Assembly: GCA_044233495.1 (NCBI GenBank)
Contig: JBIIJX010000005.1
Location: 1-37,077 of the forward strand
Direction of reading: 5' to 3'
Length of the DNA: 37,077 nucleotides
Origin: UBA10649 sp044233495
GTDB taxonomy: Bacteria; Actinomycetota; Actinomycetes; S36-B12
Shown here in pieces: positions 15,391 to 23,724 of this stretch (the stretch's first letter is position 1; each line of letters starts with the position of its first letter). The notes under the pieces were generated by a model that worked only from the letters and a program-made list of their open reading frames with translations, was not told the DNA's origin and did no database searches. The translations under genes and the position numbers were made by a program.

Positions 15391-16578
15391 TCAGTCCCGG
15401 ATGCGGCAGGAGCCGGTGTCGGCCAGGCCCCGGCGCGGTGCGTCGAGTGCCCGATCGAGCTCCGTCGCGGTGAGCGCGTAGCCGGTGTCGTCGGCTTCAT
15501 CGGCGGCACCGAAGACCATGCCCAGCACCCGGCCGTCCTCGTCGAGCAGCGGTCCGCCGGAGTTGCCGGGAAGCACGACACCGCGGAAGGCGTAGACCTC
15601 ACGCTCGACTCCAGACTGCCCGTAGATGTCATCGCCGACCGCGCGCACCGTCGTCCGTATCCGGGCCGGCTCAACGCGATAGGGCCCGGAGTCCGGGAAG
15701 CCCGCCACTGCCGCGGCCTGGCCTGACGCCGCCGGTGCCTGGGCCAGATCCAGCGCACGCGCCTCCAGCTGCGGCACCGACAGCAGCGCGATGTCAACCT
15801 GCGGATCGAAGTGCACGACGGAGGCGCGCATGGGTCGGTCGCCGAGCCGCACGCGCACGACGGGCTCGTCCACGCCTGCCACGACGTGGGCGTTGGTGAT
15901 GACGAGTCCGGGCCGGATGACGAATCCGGTGCCCGTCACGGCCGACGAGCACTCCGGGGTGTCCCCGCTGACCTCGACGATCGACTCCCGGGCCCGGTCG
16001 ACCGCAGCAGTGACGGATGCGGGATCCGGAGAGTCGACGTCGGGACCGGTGATCTGGGCCAGTCCGGAGAACACCCGAGGCACATCCGTCTGCCCGACGA
16101 GGGTGCGCAGGCTGGTGAAGGCATTGCGCGCCTGGGGGGGCACGACGGAGTCGAGCGCGACGAGCACCCTCGACTGCGTCACCTGCTCTGACACCAGGGA
16201 CACAGGCAGGTAGGCGAGCGCGCTCGCGATGATCCACACCACGGCGGCGAAGGCGAAGACGTTGAGGGCGGCGCCGGCGATGTTGTCGACCAGTCGCACC
16301 GGTCGCCACGTGATGCGATCACGCAGGCGCTGTCCCAGGATCGAGGCGGCGAACTGTCCGATCAGGGCGACGATGAGGACGCCCCCTGCTACCGCGGCGA
16401 CCTTGAGCCACTCGGTTTCGACGAAGCGATCGATGAGGCCCGGCAGGATGAAGGCGGCGGCGAGGCCGCCGCCGAGGAAGCCGACGAAGGAGAGCAGTCC
16501 CGCGACGAAGCCGCGGAACCAGCCGGCGACGGCGAATACGAGCAGCGCCCCGATGAGCACCCAGTCGACGATCGTCAC
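15391..16578 (-). CDS. marP: MarP-type membrane serine protease (CvpA domain plus trypsin-like domain)
   Basis: A 395-residue protein. Four membrane segments form a CvpA-like N-terminal domain (about 1-125). An extracytoplasmic chymotrypsin-like domain follows, with triad H231 (TNAHVV), D262 (VDIALL) and S340 (GNSGGP). C210 and C391 sit where Mtb MarP (Rv3671c) has the disulfide-forming pair that favours the active state. In mycobacteria MarP is needed for acid and oxidative stress survival, acting on cell-wall hydrolases. The ATG at 16578 overlaps the NUDIX stop (ATGA), forming the operon nth-NUDIX-marP. All catalytic residues are present. Confidence 0.92.
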   Translation of the reverse strand: MTIVDWVLIGALLVFAVAGWFRGFVAGLLSFVGFLGGGLAAAFILPGLIDRFVETEWLKVAAVAGGVLIVALIGQFAASILGQRLRDRITWRPVRLVDNIAGAALNVFAFAAVVWIIASALAYLPVSLVSEQVTQSRVLVALDSVVPPQARNAFTSLRTLVGQTDVPRVFSGLAQITGPDVDSPDPASVTAAVDRARESIVEVSGDTPECSSAVTGTGFVIRPGLVITNAHVVAGVDEPVVRVRLGDRPMRASVVHFDPQVDIALLSVPQLEARALDLAQAPAASGQAAAVAGFPDSGPYRVEPARIRTTVRAVGDDIYGQSGVEREVYAFRGVVLPGNSGGPLLDEDGRVLGMVFGAADEADDTGYALTATELDRALDAPRRGLADTGSCRIRD

Positions 16579-17243
16579 GGCACGGGCTCCTGCTCGTCGA
16601 TCGGGACGATGCGCGAGTCGTCCCAGGGCCGGGCCCAGCCGACGCGGTCGAGCAGGCCGGCGATGAGCCCCGCCGTGAAGCCCCAGACCAGCAGGCCGCG
16701 CACCTCGAAGCCCGGACCTATGTAGCCCGACGGATGCGCCACTCGGCAGCGGTGCGCCGGATCGACGAATTCCTCGATCGGGATGCGGTGGACACTCGAA
16801 ACCTCGGCCGCATCACGTGCCCACACGGGCGACGGCTCACGCCACCACCCGAGAACGGGAGTGACGACGAATCCGGTGACCGGGACCCACAGGTCCGGGA
16901 GCCGCGCGAAGACCTCGACCCCCGAAGGATCCAGACCCGTCTCCTCGTTCGCCTCGCGCAGGGCCGCGTGCACCGCGGTCTCGTCCCCATCGACCGCACC
17001 CCCGGGCAGGGCGGGCTGGCCTGCATGCGCGCGCATGGTGCTGGCCCGCTGGATGATCAGCAGGTCGCGTTCCGGCCCGAAGAGCATGAGCACGGCCGAG
17101 TGCCGACCCTCCCCGTGCGGGGGGACGAAGCGGGTGAGGTCCTCGGCCTGCACGCCGGCCGCCACCTCGGCGACGGGAGTCAACCAGTCGGGGACCACGG
17201 CGCCGTCGAAGGCCTGCCCCTGGCGCGACCACTGCACCGTCAT
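16575..17243 (-). CDS. NUDIX hydrolase, CoA pyrophosphatase type
   Basis: A 222-residue NUDIX protein. The box starts GGAVDGDE (81-88) and continues REANEETGL (96-104), matching GX5EX7REUXEEXGU with all acidic residues. Upstream, RASTMRAHAGQPALPGG matches the NuCoA motif of CoA diphosphatases, which cleave CoA to 3',5'-ADP and phosphopantetheine. It corresponds to Mtb Rv3672c. Start and stop overlap nth and marP by ATGA at each side. The CoA specificity is inferred from the motif. Confidence 0.85.
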   Translation of the reverse strand: MTVQWSRQGQAFDGAVVPDWLTPVAEVAAGVQAEDLTRFVPPHGEGRHSAVLMLFGPERDLLIIQRASTMRAHAGQPALPGGAVDGDETAVHAALREANEETGLDPSGVEVFARLPDLWVPVTGFVVTPVLGWWREPSPVWARDAAEVSSVHRIPIEEFVDPAHRCRVAHPSGYIGPGFEVRGLLVWGFTAGLIAGLLDRVGWARPWDDSRIVPIDEQEPVP

Positions 17244-17962
17244 GCGCGCCCCGAGTCACGGACAAGGCCCTCGGCCTCGGACGGATCGGTGGGGCCTTCG
17301 CCGAAGGCCGGGCACCAGCGCGACACCGGGCACGCTCCGCAGGCCGGTCGCTTGGCATGGCACCTTCGGCGTCCGTGCCAGATGACCCGGTGCGACATCA
17401 GCGTCCAGTCCTTGCGTGGGAACAGGTCCATCAGGTCGCGCTCGACCTTGTCGGGATCTGCGTGCTGGGTCCAGCCGAAACGTCGCGCGAGCCGCCCGAG
17501 ATGGGTGTCGACCGTGATGCCCGGCACGTCGAACGCGTTGCCGAGCACGACGTTGGCCGTCTTGCGTCCCACGCCCGGGAGCGTGACGAGGTCCTCCAGG
17601 CGGTCCGGCACCTCGCCACCGTAACGAGCAGCGAGCGCCTGCCCTATCCCCTGAAGGGTGGCCGCCTTCTGCCGGAAGAAGCCGGTCGGTGCGATCAGCG
17701 CCTCCAGTTGGCCGAGATCGGCCCCGGCGTAGTCGGCCGCAGTGGGGTACTGGGCGAAGAGCGCCGGGGTCACCTTGTTGACGCGCTGGTCGGTGCACTG
17801 GGCACTCAGCACGGTCGCGACCAGCAGTTCCAGTGGTGAGGTGAAGTCCAGTTCGCAGTGGGCGTCGGGGTACGTCTCGCCCAGCACCGTGACGATCCGG
17901 CGCGCGCGGCGCCTGAGGGCGGTGGGGTCCTCACCGACTCCGTTGCTCCGCTTCACCACCAT
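17240..17962 (-). CDS. nth: Endonuclease III (DNA glycosylase/AP lyase)
   Basis: A 240-residue base-excision repair enzyme that removes oxidised pyrimidines and nicks abasic sites. Visible: LSAQCTDQRVN (52-62), the helix-hairpin-helix LPGVGRKTANVV with catalytic Lys134, VDTHLGRL with catalytic Asp152, and the Fe4S4 cysteines C-x6-C-x2-C-x5-C near 201-217. The ATG at 17962 was chosen because a -10 (TACGCT) lies six bases upstream; the longer open frame beyond it is shadow of crp. It corresponds to Mtb Rv3674c and is the first gene of nth-NUDIX-marP. Confidence 0.95.
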   Translation of the reverse strand: MVVKRSNGVGEDPTALRRRARRIVTVLGETYPDAHCELDFTSPLELLVATVLSAQCTDQRVNKVTPALFAQYPTAADYAGADLGQLEALIAPTGFFRQKAATLQGIGQALAARYGGEVPDRLEDLVTLPGVGRKTANVVLGNAFDVPGITVDTHLGRLARRFGWTQHADPDKVERDLMDLFPRKDWTLMSHRVIWHGRRRCHAKRPACGACPVSRWCPAFGEGPTDPSEAEGLVRDSGRA

Positions 17963-17968
17963 GCCGGT

Positions 17969-17974
17969 AGCGTA
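17969..17974 (-). promoter_or_regulatory. -10 box TACGCT, leaderless promoter of nth
   Basis: On the minus strand TACGCT is followed by 6 bases and then the nth ATG at 17962; there is no ribosome-binding site. Confidence 0.6.
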
Positions 17975-18020
17975 TGTCGCGAAGGCAGCACGATCGTGAC
18001 GACGAAGCGGGGCAGACGAG

Positions 18021-18695
18021 ATGGATGACGCGTTCCTCCAGGCGCCGTTGTTCGCCGCACTGGATCCCGAGGGGGCCGCTGCACTCCGCGCGTCACTCGT
18101 CGCTCGTGATCTGGCCAAGGGCGAGGTGATCTTCTCCGAAGGCCAGCCAGGCGACCAGATGTACATCATCGTCGAGGGCAAGGTGAAGCTCGGCCAGTCG
18201 TCGTCGGACGGCCGCGAGTCCCTCCTGAGCATCCTCGGTCCCGGTGAGATGTTCGGCGAGCTCAGCCTCTTCGACCCGGGGCTGCGCACCTCCACCGCCA
18301 CCGCCCTCACGGACTCCATCGTGCTCGCCCTCGGCAACGACCAGCTGCGTCCGTGGCTGAGCGGCCGCCCTGAGGTCGGTGCCGCCCTGCTGCAGGCGCT
18401 CGCCCGACGCATCCGGCGCACCAACGAGGCCATGGCGGACCTGGTGTTCTCCGACGTACCCGGTCGCGTCGCCAAGGCCCTGATGGAGCTGGGCGAGAAG
18501 TTCGGCGAGATCACGCCGGATGGCCTGCTCGTCACGCACGACATGACCCAGGAGGAGCTGGCCCAGCTCGTCGGCGCCTCCCGCGAGACGGTCAACAAGG
18601 CTCTCGCCGACTTCGCCCAGCGCGGATGGATCCGGCTGGAGTCGCGCCAGGTGCTGATCCTGGACGTCGAACGCCTGGGCAAGCGCGCCCGCTAG
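18021..18695 (+). CDS. crp: Crp/Fnr-family cAMP-responsive transcription regulator
   Basis: A 224-residue regulator. The N-terminal cyclic-nucleotide domain (about 10-125) carries GEMFGELSLF and LRTSTA, the phosphate-binding-cassette region with the conserved Arg and Ser/Thr. A dimerisation helix leads to a winged helix (about 165-210), with the recognition helix in GASRETVNKALADF. It corresponds to Mtb Rv3676 (Crp). Fnr-type cysteines are absent, so cAMP rather than an Fe-S cluster is the likely signal. The ATG at 18021 follows a GGGG-type ribosome-binding site. It diverges from nth, with 58 bases between starts, and converges on the MBL gene. Confidence 0.92.
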   Translation: MDDAFLQAPLFAALDPEGAAALRASLVARDLAKGEVIFSEGQPGDQMYIIVEGKVKLGQSSSDGRESLLSILGPGEMFGELSLFDPGLRTSTATALTDSIVLALGNDQLRPWLSGRPEVGAALLQALARRIRRTNEAMADLVFSDVPGRVAKALMELGEKFGEITPDGLLVTHDMTQEELAQLVGASRETVNKALADFAQRGWIRLESRQVLILDVERLGKRAR

Positions 18696-18732
18696 CGCAC
18701 CTCGCCTTGGCGGGTCGAGCACTACTCGGGCG

Positions 18733-19548
18733 TCAGCGCACGGACCGCAGGTAGTCCACCTGGGCGCGGACGGTCTGCTCGGCCGCCGGCCACACCTCGC
18801 GCGGAACGTCGGCATAGACCACCTCGACGATGGCCTCCGGTGACGTGATCCCCGACTCGTAGACCTCGCGCACCTGCGCCAGCCGCTCGCGCCGGTGCGA
18901 CAGGTAGGCGTCGATGACGCCGACCGGATCGCCCAGCACAGGCCCGTGGCCGGGAAGGATCCGCACGAGACCGAGGTCCACCGCCAGGTCACGCAGTCTG
19001 CCGAGGCTGTCGAGGTAGTCGCGGAGGGTGCCGTCGGGCCAGGCGACCAGGGTCGTTCCGCGACCCAGCACCGTGTCGCCCGTGAGCACGGAGCCATCGG
19101 ACGGCACGGTCACGCACACGCTGTCGCCGGAGTGGCCGGGAGTCGCGACCACGAGCATCGCGGTCGTGCCGAGATCGATGACGTCACCGTCGACAAGTCC
19201 CTCGTCGCCCAGCCGATGACCGGGATCCAGTGCCCGGACACCGACGCCCAGCTGCTCTGCGAGTGCACGCGCACCGGCCGAATGATCGAGGTGACCGTGC
19301 GTCAGCAGCACCCCGACGACTCGCTGGTCCTGCGACTCCACGCGAGCCGACACGGCCGCCAGGTGGACAGGGTCGTCCGGGCCCGGATCCACGATGACGA
19401 CGTCGCGATCCCCGATGATCCACGTGTTGGTGCCGTCGAGGGTCCAGGGGGAGGCATTGGGCGCGAGAACGCAGGTGGCGACATCAGTGGCGCGCCCCCC
19501 GCTCCACGGCTCCTGCGATCCGGTGAACGGCAGCACCCGGCCGCTCAC
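18733..19548 (-). CDS. MBL-fold metallohydrolase
   Basis: A 271-residue metallo-beta-lactamase-fold enzyme. The core motif THGHLDHSAG (about 99-108) supplies the HxHxDH metal ligands; the later ATPGHSGDS and LTGDTVLGRG supply the remaining His and Asp. The C-terminal helical region resembles the LACTB2-like group (Mtb Rv3677c by position), whose relatives include ribonucleases and thioesterases. The substrate is unknown. The start is the GTG at 19548, which overlaps the NUDIX stop (GTGA). Last gene of the operon DUF4177-RidA-NUDIX-MBL. Confidence 0.88.
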   Translation of the reverse strand: MSGRVLPFTGSQEPWSGGRATDVATCVLAPNASPWTLDGTNTWIIGDRDVVIVDPGPDDPVHLAAVSARVESQDQRVVGVLLTHGHLDHSAGARALAEQLGVGVRALDPGHRLGDEGLVDGDVIDLGTTAMLVVATPGHSGDSVCVTVPSDGSVLTGDTVLGRGTTLVAWPDGTLRDYLDSLGRLRDLAVDLGLVRILPGHGPVLGDPVGVIDAYLSHRRERLAQVREVYESGITSPEAIVEVVYADVPREVWPAAEQTVRAQVDYLRSVR

Positions 19549-20288
19549 GCCGACTCCATCGGCAGGCCGTCGCTCTCCCGCGTGTGGGGAGCCGCGTGCG
19601 GGTCGCGGAGGATCTCCCCGGTGCGGTCGTGCACGAGGATCCAGCGCGTCCCGCCATCCTCGTCGGGCACCCGCATGGGCCGACGAGGGACGACCATCCG
19701 AGCCGCACCCTGCTGCAGGACGTCCGCTGCGGTGCCGTGCTCTCCGACCCACCGCAGCACGGCCTCCGTGGGCGCCAGAATGGGCAGGTCACCGCGGGAG
19801 TGGGCGGCAAGCGCATCTGCGGGCCGCCACCAGCCGCCGTCGTCGGCCTCTGTCGTGGTGAGCCGGGCATCGGCGCCGATGACCATGGCAGCGAAGAACC
19901 GGACGTCGTAGCGCCGCGACTCAACTTCTGGGGTCACCCAGTGGTCGACGAGCGGCAGGTCTCCCACGTCGATGCGCACACTGCCATCGCACGTGGTGGC
20001 GGCGAGCTCGATCCCCACCTCCTCCAGCGTCTCGCGGACAGCGCAGGCGTAGAGCGCGTGCAGCTCATCCGGTTCGGCACTTGCTCGACGCGCAAGATCG
20101 TCCGCATCACCACCGATGATCGTGACTCTTGCGGCACGATCGATGTCATCCAGTCGTCCACCGGGGAACACGTACATGCGCGGCGCGAAGGCCATGGTTG
20201 CCACCCGGCGCATCAGGTAGGTCTCCACGCCCTCCATGCCATCGCGCACGAGGACGACGGTCGCCGCGGAGGGAACGTTCGCGCTCAC
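19545..20288 (-). CDS. NUDIX hydrolase, NUDT19-like
   Basis: A 247-residue NUDIX protein. The box is split: FPGGRLDD (about 41-48) is separated by an insert of about 35 residues from CAVRETLEEVGIEL (about 82-95). This split is characteristic of NUDT7/NUDT19-like enzymes, which hydrolyse CoA or acyl-CoA; the substrate here is inferred only from that. The start is GTG at 20288, 25 bases after the RidA stop. It ends in a GTGA overlap with the MBL gene. It is absent from the Mtb order as I remember it. Confidence 0.82.
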   Translation of the reverse strand: MSANVPSAATVVLVRDGMEGVETYLMRRVATMAFAPRMYVFPGGRLDDIDRAARVTIIGGDADDLARRASAEPDELHALYACAVRETLEEVGIELAATTCDGSVRIDVGDLPLVDHWVTPEVESRRYDVRFFAAMVIGADARLTTTEADDGGWWRPADALAAHSRGDLPILAPTEAVLRWVGEHGTAADVLQQGAARMVVPRRPMRVPDEDGGTRWILVHDRTGEILRDPHAAPHTRESDGLPMESA

Positions 20289-20313
20289 GCGTGCAACCTC
20301 CAGGACTTCGGGA

Positions 20314-20775
20314 CTATTCGCCCAGCTCGACGATCAGCTCAACCTCGACAGGAGCGTCCAAGGGCAGCACGGCAACTCCCAAGGACGATCGCGCGTGCCT
20401 GCCGATGTCGCCGAAGGCCTCGAGCAGCAGGTTGCTCGCACCGTTCATGACGACCGGCTGGCCGGTGAAGTCGGGAGCGCTCGCGACGAAGCCCGTCACC
20501 TTGACGATGCGCGTCACCGAGTCCAGCGGCGCCACGGACTTCACCGCGGCGATCGCGTTGAGCGCGCACACTGCAGCGAGCTCAGCCGCGCGCTCCGCGC
20601 TGACCTCAGCCCCCACTTTGCCGGTCTCTAGCAGGACACCGTCGACGATGGGCAGCTGGCCCGAGATGTGGACGTAGCGCCCGGTGCGCACTGCCGGCAC
20701 GTAGGACGCCACGGGTGGCACGACCTCATGCACCGTGAGCCCGAGCGCAGCGAGGCGCTGCTCGACGGCCGACAT
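20314..20775 (-). CDS. RidA/YjgF/UK114 family protein
   Basis: A 153-residue protein whose family forms trimers and deaminates reactive enamine/imine intermediates. The C-terminal ARSSLGVAVLPLDAPVEVEL stretch matches the family signature, including the Arg that contacts the substrate carboxylate in active RidA. It is longer than classical RidA (about 130 residues), as in the Mtb Rv3678c group. The ATG at 20775 overlaps the DUF4177 stop (ATGA). The exact deaminase subgroup is not certain. Confidence 0.88.
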   Translation of the reverse strand: MSAVEQRLAALGLTVHEVVPPVASYVPAVRTGRYVHISGQLPIVDGVLLETGKVGAEVSAERAAELAAVCALNAIAAVKSVAPLDSVTRIVKVTGFVASAPDFTGQPVVMNGASNLLLEAFGDIGRHARSSLGVAVLPLDAPVEVELIVELGE

Positions 20776-20936
20776 CAGGACTGCCCCGTCGGACGCTTGA
20801 GGTAGGCGACCATGCTCTCCGGGTTCGGCCCGGGCACGACCTGGACGAGCTCCCAGCCGTCCTGGCCCCAGTTGTCGAGGATCTGCTTGGTTGCGTGCAC
20901 GAGCAGCGGCACGGTGGCGTATTCCCATGTGGTCAT
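20775..20936 (-). CDS. DUF4177 family small protein
   Basis: A 53-residue protein starting MTTWEYATVPLLVHATKQIL. The later DGWELVQVVPGP stretch is the hallmark of DUF4177. The function is unknown. In actinobacteria it typically precedes RidA (Mtb Rv3678A by position). The start is set by a -10 six bases upstream with no ribosome-binding site, and the stop overlaps RidA by ATGA. First gene of a four-gene minus-strand operon, divergent from the ArsA pair. Confidence 0.85.
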   Translation of the reverse strand: MTTWEYATVPLLVHATKQILDNWGQDGWELVQVVPGPNPESMVAYLKRPTGQS

Positions 20937-20942
20937 GGGTCG

Positions 20943-20948
20943 ACAGTA
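20943..20948 (-). promoter_or_regulatory. -10 box TACTGT, leaderless promoter of the DUF4177 operon
   Basis: On the minus strand TACTGT is followed by 6 bases and then the ATG at 20936. It lies 30 bases from the oppositely directed arsA -10 box, so the two promoters share this 54-bp space. Confidence 0.6.
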
Positions 20949-20978
20949 GACCCACGGGGATCAGCGCACGTCGCCGAA

Positions 20979-20984
20979 TAGGCT
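20979..20984 (+). promoter_or_regulatory. -10 box TAGGCT, leaderless promoter of the ArsA pair
   Basis: TAGGCT, then 6 bases, then the ATG at 20991. Confidence 0.6.
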
Positions 20985-20990
20985 GGAGCG

Positions 20991-21980
20991 ATGACCGAGC
21001 GACTGTGGCCCGACGTGGTCATGCATGTCGTGTCGGGCAAGGGGGGCACGGGCAAGACGACCGTGGCTGCAGCCATGGCCCTCGCCCTCGCCCGCGAGGG
21101 GCGCCGCACGCTGCTGATCGAGGTCGAGGGGCGGCAGGGCATCGCCCAGCTGTTCGACACCCCGCCGCTGCCGTACGAGGAGCGCAAGGTCGCAGTCGCT
21201 CCCGGGGGCGGTGAGGTCTGGGCCCTCGCGGTGGATCCGCAGGAGGCCCTGCTCGACTACCTCGAGACGTTCTACAACCTCAAGCGCGCCGGTGCCGCCC
21301 TGCGCAAGATGGGCGCCGTCGACTTCGCGACGACCATCGCCCCCGGCCTGCGCGACGTCCTGCTCACCGGCAAGGCCGTCGAGGTGGTCCGCCGCAAGGG
21401 CAAGGGCGATGCCGATGCCTACGACGCCGTCGTGATGGACGCACCCCCGACCGGACGCATCGCCAAGTTCCTGAACGTGAACTCCGAGGTCTCGGGCCTG
21501 GCGCGCGTCGGACCGATCCGCAACCACGCCGACCTCGTCATGGGCGTCATCGCGTCTCCCACCACCGCCGTGCACCTGGTGACCCTGCTCGAGGAGATGC
21601 CCGTCCAGGAGACGATGGACGGCGTGGCCGAGCTCCGCTCGGAGGGTCTGCCAGTCGGCGGGATCGTCGTCAACATGACGCGGCCTCCGATGCTCTCCCC
21701 GCAGCAGATGGCGCGGGCCACGGCGGGCACGTTGCCCGTCGGTGACATCACCGCCGCACTGGAGAGCTGCGGCCTCGGTGCCCACGAGGATGCGATCGTC
21801 CCGGCACTGCTGCGCGAGGCAGCCGACCACGCACAGCGCGTTGCGCTCGAGGAGCGCGAGCGGACCCGCATTGCCGGGCTCGACCTGCCCACCTTCGAGC
21901 TTCCGCTGCTGGGCGGCGGGATCGACCTCGGCGGCCTGTACGAACTCGCACAGATCCTTCGGGACGGAGGGCTGCGATGA
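20991..21980 (+). CDS. ArsA/Get3-like ATPase, first of pair
   Basis: A 329-residue ATPase with an intact deviant Walker A, SGKGGTGKTT (15-24), with signature Lys17 and P-loop Lys22, and the switch region MDAPPTGR (about 149-156). No arsenite-binding Cys triad is visible, so arsenic efflux is unlikely. It is equivalent to Mtb Rv3679, one half of a Get3-like heterodimer with Rv3680 reported to affect survival on some carbon sources and detoxification. The ATGA overlap with the second subunit supports fixed stoichiometry. The promoter is leaderless. Confidence 0.9.
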   Translation: MTERLWPDVVMHVVSGKGGTGKTTVAAAMALALAREGRRTLLIEVEGRQGIAQLFDTPPLPYEERKVAVAPGGGEVWALAVDPQEALLDYLETFYNLKRAGAALRKMGAVDFATTIAPGLRDVLLTGKAVEVVRRKGKGDADAYDAVVMDAPPTGRIAKFLNVNSEVSGLARVGPIRNHADLVMGVIASPTTAVHLVTLLEEMPVQETMDGVAELRSEGLPVGGIVVNMTRPPMLSPQQMARATAGTLPVGDITAALESCGLGAHEDAIVPALLREAADHAQRVALEERERTRIAGLDLPTFELPLLGGGIDLGGLYELAQILRDGGLR

Positions 21981-23161
21981 CCGGCCACCTGTTCGCCCGC
22001 GCGCCGCGACTCGACATCGACGCCGTGCTGACCGATCCGGGTGTGCGGATCATCGTCTGCACCGGGGCAGGCGGCGTCGGCAAGACGACTACAGCGGCTG
22101 CACTGGGCCTGCGCGCAGCCGAGTCCGGGCGGCACGTGTGCGTCCTGACCATCGATCCCGCCAAGCGCCTCGCCCAGGCGATGGGACTGTCATCACTGGA
22201 CAACACCCCGCGCCAGGTACCGGGAGTGTGCGCCCCCGACGGCTCCGGCTCACTGTTCGCGATGATGCTCGACATGAAGCGCACCTTCGACGAGGTCGTC
22301 GAAGGTCACGCAGATCCCGAGCGCGCGCAGCAGATCCTGAGCAACCCGTTCTACCAGGCCCTGTCATCGTCCTTCGCCGGGACGCAGGAGTACATGGCGA
22401 TGGAGAAGCTCGGCCAGCTGCACCTGCGCGCCGAGGACGAGGGCACCTGGGATCTCATCATCGTCGACACACCGCCGTCGCGGAGTGCGCTCGACTTCCT
22501 CGACGCACCGGAGCGCCTGGGCTCCTTCCTCGACGGCCGATTCATCCGCATCCTGACGGCACCGGCCCGTGGTGCGGGTCGAGGCATCGGACGCCTTGCG
22601 GCAATGGGCTTCGGGATCTTCACCAATGTGCTGACCAAGATCCTCGGCGCGCAGGTTCTCTCCGACCTCGGCACCTTCGTCGCCGCGATCGACACCACCT
22701 TCGGTGGGTTCCGCGAGCGAGCCGATGCGACCTATGCGCTCCTCAAGGACGAGGGCACGTCATTCGTCGTGGTCGCGGCGCCGGAGCGGGATGCGCTTCG
22801 CGAGGCCGCGTACTTCGTCGAGCGGCTGCGCCGCGACGACATGCCCCTCGCCGGGCTGGTGCTGAACCGTATGCAGCAGGTCGACGATCCGGAGCTGACG
22901 GCCGAGCAGGCTGCCGCCGGTGCCCAGCTGCTCGCCGAGCAGGAGGCGCTGGCTCCCGAGGTCGCCGCACGCAACGAGCTGACGTCGGCGCTACTGCAGT
23001 TGCACGCCCAGCGCATGCAGATCGCGGAGCGCCAGATGCGCCTGGCGGACAGATTCGCCGCGGCCCACCCGGGAGTGGCGGTCACGACGGTCACGGCGCT
23101 CGCCGGCGACGTGCACGACCTCGACGGACTGCGCGAGGTGGGCGACCTGCTGGCGCGGTGA
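21977..23161 (+). CDS. ArsA/Get3-like ATPase, second of pair
   Basis: A 394-residue partner of the preceding ATPase (Mtb Rv3680 equivalent). Its P-loop reads TGAGGVGKTTT (about 29-39): Lys36 is present, but the signature Lys of the deviant Walker A is replaced by Ala31, unlike the first subunit. The switch motif VDTPPSR (about 164-170) is conserved. The C-terminal third is long, helical and Ala/Gln/Glu-rich (about 300-360), possibly a coiled coil. I infer a heterodimer in which only the first subunit donates an intermonomer lysine. It converges on whiB. Confidence 0.9.
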   Translation: MTGHLFARAPRLDIDAVLTDPGVRIIVCTGAGGVGKTTTAAALGLRAAESGRHVCVLTIDPAKRLAQAMGLSSLDNTPRQVPGVCAPDGSGSLFAMMLDMKRTFDEVVEGHADPERAQQILSNPFYQALSSSFAGTQEYMAMEKLGQLHLRAEDEGTWDLIIVDTPPSRSALDFLDAPERLGSFLDGRFIRILTAPARGAGRGIGRLAAMGFGIFTNVLTKILGAQVLSDLGTFVAAIDTTFGGFRERADATYALLKDEGTSFVVVAAPERDALREAAYFVERLRRDDMPLAGLVLNRMQQVDDPELTAEQAAAGAQLLAEQEALAPEVAARNELTSALLQLHAQRMQIAERQMRLADRFAAAHPGVAVTTVTALAGDVHDLDGLREVGDLLAR

Positions 23162-23180
23162 AGCCGCGGGGTGCGAGGTC

Positions 23181-23495
23181 CTAGCTGGCGCGCTCGGAGG
23201 TGCCCGTGAGGATGCGCTGGCGCTCGTACTCGTCGTGGGCGGTCTGCAGCAGCATCCGCCACGAGGTCACGTTCGGGCGGCGGCGGAGCAGGGCCCGGCG
23301 CTCGCGCTCGGTCATCCCGCCCCACACGCCGAACTCCACGCGGTTGTCGAGGGCGTCCGCCAGGCATTCCGTGCGCACCACGCACCCGACACAGATGGCT
23401 TTCGCCCGATTCTGTGCCGCGCCCTGGACGAAGAGGGAGTCTGGATCGGTGGTGCGGCAGGCTGCTTGGGCGGCCCAATCGGTGTCGAGCGTCAT
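23181..23495 (-). CDS. WhiB-family Fe-S transcription regulator (WhiB4-like by position)
   Basis: A 104-residue protein. Fe4S4 ligands are C13, C35, C38 and C44 (C-x2-C-x5-C), followed by the turn GVWGG (56-60) and a basic RRALLRRR tail for DNA contact. Actinobacterial WhiB proteins sense oxygen, NO or redox state. The position between the ArsA pair and a class A penicillin-binding protein matches Mtb Rv3681c (WhiB4). The ATG at 23495 has a GAGGGGG site nine bases away. The open frame upstream is leader sequence; a 70-base or longer leader and an AT-rich palindromic promoter region precede the gene. Confidence 0.9.
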   Translation of the reverse strand: MTLDTDWAAQAACRTTDPDSLFVQGAAQNRAKAICVGCVVRTECLADALDNRVEFGVWGGMTERERRALLRRRPNVTSWRMLLQTAHDEYERQRILTGTSERAS

Positions 23496-23570
23496 GCTGG
23501 TGAAACCCCCTCGATTGGTCAGGTGCCGCCGGACGCTACGCCCCTCGCCGCCTGCCGTGAAAGGCTCGAA

Positions 23571-23589
23571 TAGACTAGATAAGTCTAGT
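23571..23589. promoter_or_regulatory. AT-rich palindromic operator/promoter region of whiB
   Basis: Two overlapping inverted repeats: ACTAGA and TCTAGT around TAAG (23574-23589), and TAGACT and AGTCTA (23571-23576 and 23582-23587). On the minus strand TAGTCT (23577-23572) could be the whiB -10, placing the start near 23565. It stands out as AT-rich in a GC-rich window, and a bound dimer would cover the -10. Confidence 0.55.
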
Positions 23590-23718
23590 ACTTTATAACT
23601 AAACTTCCCAGTCATGTCGCAGATCCGAGCCACCACCCACCGGACTCCCTGACCCCGAGCTGTCCCTCGGTTCGGCCCACGAGGGCGAGTGCACCTCGGC
23701 TCCGGGAACCGCGCCGCT

Positions 23719-23724
23719 TACCCT
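23719..23724 (+). promoter_or_regulatory. -10 box TACCCT upstream of the penicillin-binding protein gene
   Basis: It lies nine bases before the ATG at 23734, implying a leader of only two or three bases. Confidence 0.45.

Noticed and set aside
20991..23161. Arsenite efflux ATPase (ars operon)
   Set aside because: No arsenite-binding cysteine triad and no arsB, arsC or arsR nearby; Get3-like pairing fits better.
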